NCBI RefSeq assembly: GCF_051433165.1
Contig: NZ_JBHMFS010000020.1
Coordinates: forward strand, 1 to 64,000
Direction of reading: 5' to 3'
Length of the DNA: 64,000 nucleotides
Origin: Falsiroseomonas sp051433165
GTDB taxonomy: Bacteria > Pseudomonadota > Alphaproteobacteria > Acetobacterales > Acetobacteraceae
The position numbers and the translations under genes are program-made. Below, piece by piece: positions 1 through 6,549 of the stretch. Position 1 is the first letter of the stretch, and every line of letters starts with the position of its first letter. Under the pieces are notes generated by a model, which ran no database searches, was not told where the DNA came from, and saw nothing but the letters and a program-made list of their open reading frames with translations.

Positions 1-2
1 CG

Positions 3-818
3 CTGGTGCGCCAGGCGCTGGATGAGCGGCTGCAGTTCAACCGGATGCGGGAGGAGTTGGACGTGGCGCGGCGGCTCCAGCTTTCGTCGCTGCCCACCAC
101 CTATCCCGAACGCCCCTGCTTCCGCCTGCACGCCGCGATGGTGCCGGCGAAGGAAGTGGGCGGTGACTTCTGCGACCTGTTCATGCTGGACGAACACCGG
201 CTGGTGCTGATGATCGGCGATGCCTCCGGCAAGGGCGTCGGCGCTGCCATCTTCATCGCCATGGCCCGCAGCCTGCTGCGTGCCGCCATGGGCCGCGGCG
301 CCACGCCGGCGGAGGCGCTGGTCCAGGCCAATGACACGCTGGCGGCGGATAACCCAACGCTGATGTTCGCCACCGCCATCGTCGCCGTGCTGGATTGCCG
401 CAGCGGCCTGCTGAGCTACGCCAATGCCGGCCACAACGCACCACGCCGGCGCAGCGCGGATGGGCGGGAGGGGGAATTGCCCGTGGAGGTCGGCATCGCG
501 CTCGGCGTGATGGATGGCATCGACTTCGCCGACCAGACCCTCGTGCTGGAAGCCGGCGACCATGTGCTGATGTTCACCGATGGCGTGACGGAAGCGATGG
601 GCCCGAACGACGCGATGTTCGGCGATGCGCGGCTCGCCGCCATCGTTGCCGATCCGCGCAACGGCGAACCCGCCAGCCTCGTGGACGCCGTGGCCCAAAA
701 CGTCGAGGTCTTTGCGGAGACCGAGCCGCAGGCGGATGACATCACCATGGTGGCGCTGCATTGGCGCGGGGCGGATGCGGCACCCGTTCTGCACGCGCGT
801 GAAAAGGAGACGGTCTGA
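3..818 (+). CDS. SpoIIE/RsbU-type PP2C serine phosphatase, 5' end outside window
   Basis: Protein serine phosphatase that would dephosphorylate the STAS antagonist encoded next, the activating step of a partner-switching pathway. The PP2C-like metal motifs are visible: VGGDF, GDASGKGVGAA, FTDGVTEA and a C-terminal ADDITMVAL. The first residues (RMREELDVARRLQLSSLP) are the helical linker that usually joins a sensor, HAMP or receiver domain to the phosphatase, and the frame is open to the window edge. The gene is therefore probably truncated at its 5' end; a GTG at 6 is the only start inside the window. Its TGA overlaps the ATG of the next gene by one base, so the two are translationally coupled. 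Family assignment is secure; the upstream sensor is unknown. Confidence 0.9.
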   Translation: MVRQALDERLQFNRMREELDVARRLQLSSLPTTYPERPCFRLHAAMVPAKEVGGDFCDLFMLDEHRLVLMIGDASGKGVGAAIFIAMARSLLRAAMGRGATPAEALVQANDTLAADNPTLMFATAIVAVLDCRSGLLSYANAGHNAPRRRSADGREGELPVEVGIALGVMDGIDFADQTLVLEAGDHVLMFTDGVTEAMGPNDAMFGDARLAAIVADPRNGEPASLVDAVAQNVEVFAETEPQADDITMVALHWRGADAAPVLHAREKETV

Positions 819-1153
819 TGGACGTGACCACCGAAGTGCATGGGGACGCGCTGATCCATCGTGTCAGCGGCCGCATCGATACCGGGACCGCGGCGGATGC
901 GGAACGCAAGCTGACGGCGGAGGTCCGCCAGGGCCGGCGCGTCGCGATGGACATGACGCAGGTGGCCTATGTCTCCTCCGCCGGGCTGCGCGTGGTACTG
1001 ATGGCGGCGAAACTGGCCAAGGCCAATCGGGGCGCCGTGTCCCTGTTCGGATTGCAGGCGACCGTACGGGAAGTCTTCGCCATGTCTGGTTTCGACAAGG
1101 TGGTGACCATCCGCGACGACGAAGCCTCCGCCCTCGCTGCCGTCGCACCCTGA
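818..1153 (+). CDS. STAS-domain anti-sigma factor antagonist
   Basis: A 111-residue single-domain STAS protein of the SpoIIAA/RsbV type. It has the beta-strand opening VHGDALIHRVSGRID and the conserved phosphorylation loop YVSSAGLRVVL, whose serine is the usual site phosphorylated by the RsbW-like kinase and dephosphorylated by the SpoIIE phosphatase. It lies between exactly those two partners, overlapping the phosphatase by one base and separated from the kinase by one base. Length and fold are typical. The downstream target of the switch is not visible: there is no sigma factor in the window, so it may act on something other than sigma. Confidence 0.9.
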   Translation: MDVTTEVHGDALIHRVSGRIDTGTAADAERKLTAEVRQGRRVAMDMTQVAYVSSAGLRVVLMAAKLAKANRGAVSLFGLQATVREVFAMSGFDKVVTIRDDEASALAAVAP

Positions 1154-1154
1154 C

Positions 1155-1586
1155 ATGGCCGCGATCCGGCTGCGCTGCGACCGCGCGCCCGCGGCGGTGG
1201 AAAGCACGCTCGACGCCATCGAGGCGCATCTGGTGGCCGCCGGGGCGGCGGAGCCGGAGGCGATGCAGTGGCGCCTGGTGGCGGAGGAGATCGTCACCAA
1301 CATCGCACGCTGTGCCTGGCCCGAGGGCATCGAGGCGCAGTTCCATGTAGAGCTGGCGGCGGAGCCTCGCGCGGCCGGCCTGCATGTCAGCATGACCACG
1401 ATCGATGATGGTGTGCCCTTCGATCCCACCGCGCAGGCGGCGCCCGATATCGATGCGGAACTGGATGACCGCGCCATCGGGGGCCTGGGCATGTTCCTGG
1501 TGCGGGAGATGACGGACGCGCAGCGCTATGACCGCGCGAATGGCGAGAACCGTTTTCGGGTAGAACGGCTGCTGCCGCGTGATTGA
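1155..1586 (+). CDS. RsbW/SpoIIAB-like anti-sigma serine kinase (HATPase_c_2)
   Basis: A 143-residue GHKL ATP-binding protein. The N-box reads EEIVTNIARCA, the G1 box DDGVPFDP and the G2 box GGLGMFLV, all in order. Small stand-alone proteins of this type phosphorylate a STAS antagonist and hold a partner protein in check. It is the third gene of a phosphatase-STAS-kinase set with 1-nt spacing. About 160 bases then separate it from the leader-peptide gene at 1748. That gap is visibly AT-richer than its surroundings and holds a weak inverted repeat (CTTGC 1605-1609, GCAAG 1619-1623). Whether the switch controls the export operon downstream is an inference from position only. Confidence 0.85.
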   Translation: MAAIRLRCDRAPAAVESTLDAIEAHLVAAGAAEPEAMQWRLVAEEIVTNIARCAWPEGIEAQFHVELAAEPRAAGLHVSMTTIDDGVPFDPTAQAAPDIDAELDDRAIGGLGMFLVREMTDAQRYDRANGENRFRVERLLPRD

Positions 1587-1747
1587 TGAAGTGCACCACA
1601 ATGTCTTGCTTCACGAACGCAAGTAGCGGTCCAGTACATCAATCATAAAGGATACCCAGTCAGAATAACGGAAGTCATCCGGTCTGCGCCTGCTTATACC
1701 ATGAAGCAACGTGCGGCGGGATGCGTCGAAATCGAAGGATCCCTCCC

Positions 1748-2968
1748 ATGACCCCGCCTGACAACAACGTTTGGTCCGATTTGGATGATTCGACGCTGGC
1801 CTCCGTCGTCGGCGGCAGCGGCTCAACCGGCGCCACGCCGACCTCCGGCGGTGGCGAGGAGGATGAGGCGGAGTATGGCGCCAGCCTGACCAGCCCGACG
1901 ATCGTCGGCGGCGGCGCGTCCACCGGGGACCAGGTCTCGACCAGCATCGTGGTGAACGGCGTCACGCTGGAAGCCGGCGCGGGCTGGGGCGCCGCGGCGG
2001 GCTATGAAGTCACCCATACCGGCGCCAGCGCCGGGGCGGGCGTGGGCGCCGGCGTGTATGCCACCGGCAGCGTGACGGAAGGGAACGTCACCACCACGGT
2101 CACGCTGGAAGCCGGCGCCGGCGCGCAAGTGGTGGCGGAGGTGGGCGTCACCGGCATCAGCGTCGGCGCCTCGGCCGGCATCGGCGGCAGCGTGACGGTG
2201 GAGGTCGCGACCGAGCACAATCTGGGCAACGGCACCACCGCGACCACGACCACGACCACCGAAGTGGGCGTGAAGGCCGGCGTCGAGGGCAATGTCTCCT
2301 ACGGCGCGGAGGGCGTGCAGACGGAGGCCGAGATCATGGCGGGTGCCTATGCCTCCATCACCGTGGAAGCAACGATCGGCGGCGAGGAAGGCTCCGGCAC
2401 CGCCTCGGTTGGCTATGTCGATCCGGGCTCGGCGGGCGTCGGCGCGGAGGTTGAGGCTGGCTACGAGAATGGCGAGATCACCATCGGCGTGGGCGGTGAG
2501 GTTTCGCTGCTGCTGGGTGGCGTGAATGTCGGCGTCAGCGGCACCGTCGATGTGAACGCGGTGGGCGATGCGGGCGCCGAGACGGCGGCGCTGGCCGAGG
2601 CGCAGGCGCAGGTGGCGGCGGAAAAGGCCGCGGCGGAGGCGGAGGCTGCGGCGGAGCGCGCCGAGGCGGAAGCGCGTGCGGCGGCGGAGCGCGCCGAGGC
2701 GGAAGCGCGTGCGGCCGCCGAACGTGCCGAGGCGGAAGCGCGTGCGGCCGCGGAACGTGCCGCGGCGGAAGCGCGCGCGGCCGCGGAAAAGGCGGCGGCC
2801 CAGGCAGCGGCCCAGGCCGCCGCGACCGCGGCGGCGGCCAAGGCCGTGGCGGATAAGGCGGCAGCGGAGGCCAAGGTGGCGGCGGATGCTGCGGCCTCGG
2901 CTGCGAAGTCCGCCGGCAATGCCGCGAAGAAGGTGGGCAAGTCCATCAAGAAGAAGTTCAGGTTCTGA
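1748..2968 (+). CDS. Large glycine-rich secreted protein with double-glycine leader, candidate exporter substrate
   Basis: 406 residues. The start at 1748 is chosen because GAAGGA (1734-1739) lies 8 nt upstream; an ATG at 1721 has no such site. Residues 12-23 (LDDSTLASVVGG) match the double-glycine leader consensus: Leu at -12, Leu at -7, Val at -4 and GG at -2/-1. A C39 peptidase should therefore cut after Gly23. The mature part has a low-complexity Gly/Ser/Thr stretch, a long Val/Gly/Ala alternating, probably beta-rich region (about 60-275), a tandem 11-residue Ala/Glu/Arg array (300-354), an Ala/Lys tail and a basic aromatic end (KKKFRF). There is no cysteine. The HlyD and ABC genes follow directly. 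I recognise no catalytic domain. It could be a surface or matrix protein, an aggregating toxin or an adhesin; it is far longer than ordinary microcins. Confidence 0.8.
   Translation: MTPPDNNVWSDLDDSTLASVVGGSGSTGATPTSGGGEEDEAEYGASLTSPTIVGGGASTGDQVSTSIVVNGVTLEAGAGWGAAAGYEVTHTGASAGAGVGAGVYATGSVTEGNVTTTVTLEAGAGAQVVAEVGVTGISVGASAGIGGSVTVEVATEHNLGNGTTATTTTTTEVGVKAGVEGNVSYGAEGVQTEAEIMAGAYASITVEATIGGEEGSGTASVGYVDPGSAGVGAEVEAGYENGEITIGVGGEVSLLLGGVNVGVSGTVDVNAVGDAGAETAALAEAQAQVAAEKAAAEAEAAAERAEAEARAAAERAEAEARAAAERAEAEARAAAERAAAEARAAAEKAAAQAAAQAAATAAAAKAVADKAAAEAKVAADAAASAAKSAGNAAKKVGKSIKKKFRF
2645..2809 (+). repeat. Five 33-bp tandem repeats encoding an 11-residue (hendecad) array
   Basis: Unit boundaries are 2645, 2678, 2711, 2744 and 2777. 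The first four units encode AAAERAEAEAR with at most one substitution (Glu to Ala in unit 4); the fifth is degenerate. Third-position changes (gcg/gcc, cgc/cgt, gag/gaa) accumulate while the peptide is kept, which points to selection on the protein. An 11-residue period suits a long amphipathic helix or right-handed coiled coil. It lies in the C-terminal third of the double-glycine protein. Confidence 0.85.
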
Positions 2969-3041
2969 TCCCCCGCGGTCCGGCCCGCGTGATGCGGCGC
3001 CGGACCCGCGACCTGCCCGCTTCGAGAGGGAACATTTCTGC

Positions 3042-4394
3042 ATGACCGCGCCCGCCAGCCCACCGCCCTTCCGCGCCGAGGCGGTCGCCTCCGCCACCTC
3101 CGTCACCGTGGTCGAGGATGCGCTGGAGGTGGTGCAGCCGCCGCTGATGGTGCTGTGGTGGGGGCTGGCGGCGCTGGTCATCGGGCTGCTGACCTGGTCC
3201 GCCACCACGGATGTGCCGGTGAAGATTGGCGGGCAGGGCATACTTCTGTCCGCCGGTGGGCTGACCGACATCGTGTCCGACACCGAAGGCCGCGTGGTGG
3301 AGATGCTGGTGGCGCCAGGTGATAACGTCACCGCCGGCAGCATCGTCGCGGTGGTTGACCAAGCCGAACAGCGCCTGCTGCTGACCGCGGCGGAGGGTGA
3401 GCTGCGCGACGCGCAGGCGGCGCGGGCCGAAGTGCTGCGCTTCCAGGAACGCGATGCGGAAGCCGATCGCGCCTGGCGCATGGCGCGGGAGGAGGGGCTG
3501 ACGCAGACCCTGCGCTCCGCACAGGAACGCCTGCGACTGATGACGGAACGCGAACAGGTGGTGCGCGACCTGGCCGCGCGGTCGCTGGCCACGCGCGACC
3601 GCGCGATCGGCGCGCAGGTGGAGCTGTTCACCATCCGCGACCAGATCGAGACGGTCCGCAACGACCATCGCGTGCTCGGCCTGGATGCCGCCATGCGGCA
3701 GACCCAGCGGGAGAAGGACCTGATGGTGGCGGATCAGCGCGTCGCCCAGGCGGAACGCCAGGTGACCACGCTGAACGAACGCATCCGCCGCATGGGCGCC
3801 ATCGTCTCGCCTTTCGACGGGCGGGTGGTGGAGGCCAAGGCGAATACCGGCCAGGTGGTCAGCCGCGGCGGCCCGCTGCTGACTCTGGTGCGCAGCGACG
3901 TGCCGGGCGCGGAGGCCGGCGGGCTGGTCGGGCTGATCTATGTCGGCGCGCAGGATGGCAAGAAGCTGCAGCCGGGCATGGCGGTGGAATTGTCGCCCGC
4001 CACGGCGCCGCAGCAGGAATATGGCTATCTGGTGGGCCGCGTGGTGCGGGTGGCGGATACGCCGGCTTCCTCCGCCGGCATGTTGCGGACCTTGCAGAAC
4101 GACGCGCTGGTGACGGAATTCCAGCGCAACCAGCGCACGCTGTTCGAGGTGAACATCGTGATGGAGCGCGACGCGCAGGGCGGGCTGCGCTGGTCCGCCG
4201 GGAACGGTCCGCCCTTCACCATCGAGGGCGGCACGCCGGTGGCGATGCAGGCGACGGTGCGGAATGTGCGGATGATCTCGCTCGGCCTGCCGGCGCTGCA
4301 ACGCTGGCTGGGCGAGGATGTGCGCGTGGCTGCCGCGCCGCCCGCCACCACCGTCGCGGCGCCGCCGCGCGCTGCCATGGCCGAGGCGCGCTAA
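3042..4394 (+). CDS. HlyD-family membrane-fusion protein of NHLM-type exporter
   Basis: 450-residue periplasmic adaptor that would link the inner-membrane ABC exporter to an outer-membrane channel. The start at 3042 follows GAGAGGGA (3024-3031). One transmembrane helix at about residues 34-53 is followed by a biotinyl-lipoyl-like half (VVEMLVAPGDNV), a long coiled-coil hairpin (about 105-245, rich in Arg/Glu/Ala), the second lipoyl half (IVSPFDGRVVEAKANTGQVV) and a beta-barrel domain. This layout and the neighbouring C39 ABC protein fit the secretion proteins of NHLM bacteriocin exporters. It ends 4 nt before the ABC gene, so the two are co-transcribed. No TolC-like gene is present in the window; the outer-membrane partner must be encoded elsewhere. 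Confidence 0.85.
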   Translation: MTAPASPPPFRAEAVASATSVTVVEDALEVVQPPLMVLWWGLAALVIGLLTWSATTDVPVKIGGQGILLSAGGLTDIVSDTEGRVVEMLVAPGDNVTAGSIVAVVDQAEQRLLLTAAEGELRDAQAARAEVLRFQERDAEADRAWRMAREEGLTQTLRSAQERLRLMTEREQVVRDLAARSLATRDRAIGAQVELFTIRDQIETVRNDHRVLGLDAAMRQTQREKDLMVADQRVAQAERQVTTLNERIRRMGAIVSPFDGRVVEAKANTGQVVSRGGPLLTLVRSDVPGAEAGGLVGLIYVGAQDGKKLQPGMAVELSPATAPQQEYGYLVGRVVRVADTPASSAGMLRTLQNDALVTEFQRNQRTLFEVNIVMERDAQGGLRWSAGNGPPFTIEGGTPVAMQATVRNVRMISLGLPALQRWLGEDVRVAAAPPATTVAAPPRAAMAEAR

Positions 4395-4398
4395 GGCC

Positions 4399-6548
4399 AT
4401 GCGCACGCCGACCATCCTGCAGATCGAGGCGGCGGAATGCGGTGCCGCAGCGCTCGGCATCATCGCCGCGCATCACGGGTTGTGGCTGACGCTGGAGGAT
4501 CTGCGCGCCCGCTGCGGCGTCTCCCGCGATGCAGCAAGGCGCAGCATATTGCCGCGGCTGCGCGCGAGATGGGTTTTGAGGTGCGCGCCGTACGGGGCGA
4601 GCCGGAGGCGCTGGCCAGTGTCGAAGGCCCGGTGATCCTGCATTGGGGCATGGACCATTTCCTGGTGCTGGAAGGGAAGCGTGGCGGAAGCTGGCAGCTC
4701 AATGATCCTGCGCGTGGCCGGCGCCGGGTGGATGATCGCGAATTGCGCCGGCAGTTCAGCGGCATCGTGCTGATGCTGAAGCCCGGGCCGGATTTCAGGA
4801 AGGGCGGCTCGCCACCCAGCGCCATGCGCGGCCTGGCGGACCGGCTGCGCGGCTGCCGGCGCGCGGTGCTGCTGGCCATCGGTATCAGCGTGATCCTGGC
4901 GCTGCCGGGTGTGCTTGGCCCGTCCTTCCGCCAGGTCTTCATGGACCGCATCCTCTCGGCCGGCGTGATTGCCTGGTTGTGGCCGATGGTGCTGGTGATG
5001 GTGGGTGTCGGCGCCTTCGCGGCGCTGTGCACCTGGATGCAGAAGACGTTGCAGCACAATCTGGAAACCCGCGTCGCCGTGGCCGGTGGCATCGGCTTCA
5101 TGGAACGCGTGCTGCGCCTGCCGATGTCCTTCTACGGCCAGCGCGGGCCGGCCAGCATTGCCGATCGCGTCATGCTGAACGACCGGGTCGCGGGTATCGT
5201 CGCCGGTGAAATCGGCGGCACCATGCTGGCGCTGATCATGGCGACGATCTACCTGGCGATGTTGCTGCTGTTCGACCTGCGGCTTGGCCTGGTGGCGCTC
5301 GCTGCCGCGGCCTCGCTGGCCCTGGCGCTGGTCTTCCTCTCGGCCCGGCTGAAGGAGGATCAGCAGCGCCTGATGAACGAACAGGCGATGGAGGCGGCGG
5401 AGGCCAAGCAGGGGCTCCGCATGATCGAAAGCTACCGCGCCAGCGGCAGCGAGGCGCTGCTGTTCGACCGGCTGATGGCACGCCGTGCGCGGGCGTTGAA
5501 CCTGCGGCAATCGCTGATGCTGGGCCGCACCGCGCTGCGGCACCTGCCGGGGCTGGCCACCGCGGTCGCCGCCGCCACCTCGCTCGCCATTGGTGGTGGG
5601 CTGGTGATCGGTGGCGAGATGTCGATCGGCGCGATGGTGGCGTTCCAATTCCTGCTGGCGGTGTTCCTCTCGCCAGTCGGCCGCCTGGTGCAGCTTGGCC
5701 CGCGCATGCAGGAAGCCGGCGCCAGCCTGCGCCTGCTGGGCGACACCTTGCAGCACCCGCTGGCCGAGGAGTTCACCAAGCCCCCGGCCGCCCCGCGGCT
5801 GATCCGCCGCCTGGATGGACGGATCGAGCTGCGCGACGTCACCTTCGGCCATTCGCGCCGCGCCACGCCGCTGATCTCCGGCGTCTCGCTGGTGGTGGAG
5901 CCGGGGGAGCGTGTCGGCATCGTCGGCGCCTCCGGCTCCGGCAAATCCACGCTGTCGCTGCTGGCGGCCGGGTTGCACGAGCCGTGGTCGGGACAGGTGC
6001 TGCTGGATGGCAAGCCGTTGCGCGACATCCCCCGCGCCGTGCTGCGCCAGAGCCTTCAGGTGGTGGACCAGACGGCCACGCTGTTCACCGGCACGGTGCG
6101 GGACAACATCGCGATGTGGGACCCGACCGTGTCCGAGGAACGGCTGCACGCCGCGGCGCGCGACGCCGTCATCCACGATTTCATCCTGGAGCGGCGGGAG
6201 GGCTACGCCTGCCCGATTGCCGGCGGCGGCACCAACCTCTCGGGCGGCCAGCGCGCGCGCATCGAGATTGCGCGCGCCCTGGTGCAGGACCCGCGCATCC
6301 TGCTGTTCGACGAGGCGACTGCGGCGCTGGATGACCAGACGGAGGCGGAGCTGCTGTCCAACATCCGCCGGCGTGGCGCGACCATGCTGGTGGTGGCCCA
6401 CCGCCTGGCGCCGCTGCGCGATTGCGACCGTGTGGTGGTGATGGAGCGTGGCGCGATCGTCGAGATGGGGCCGCCGGCGGAACTCGCGGCACGGCGCGGC
6501 GCCTTCGCCACGCTGATGCTGCCGGCCATGGCCGAGATTGGGGCCTGA
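4399..6548 (+). pseudogene. C39-peptidase/ABC exporter, split by a 1-nt frameshift in the peptidase domain
   Basis: Peptidase-permease-ATPase that would cleave the double-glycine leader and export the cargo. From ATG 4399 the first frame carries the C39 nucleophile motif (AAECGAAAL, Cys14) but runs out of frame after CGVSRD, near 4531. The next frame back resumes with SKAQHIAAAAREMGFEVRA, then HFLVLEG (catalytic His) and NDPARG (Asp). Adding one G after GAT (4528-4530) restores a 716-residue protein with the family-typical DGSKA. The rest is intact: about six membrane helices (residues 155-430), Walker A GASGSGKS, signature LSGGQ, Walker B ILLFDEATAALD and H-loop AHR. Without the fix, internal starts such as ATG 4569 would give an exporter lacking the catalytic Cys. 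A true mutation and an assembly error are both possible. Confidence 0.8.
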
Positions 6549-6549
6549 G

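Noticed and set aside
1605..1623. Rho-independent terminator after the RsbW-like gene
   Set aside because: The stem is only 5 bp with a 9-nt loop and no T-tract.
1748..2968. Classical NHLP or Nif11-type microcin precursor
   Set aside because: The protein has a plain double-glycine leader and no nitrile-hydratase-like or Nif11-like leader domain; only the exporter resembles NHLM systems.
1823..3694. 623-codon open frame on the minus strand
   Set aside because: It mirrors the Gly-rich and HlyD genes, has His/Arg-rich composition typical of antisense frames in GC-rich DNA, and no recognisable domain.
4437..4568. ATG 4437 as the start of the exporter
   Set aside because: The first part of this frame (Arg-rich, no C39 motif) is out of phase with the Cys-containing frame from 4399; the family-like sequence begins only after the frameshift point.
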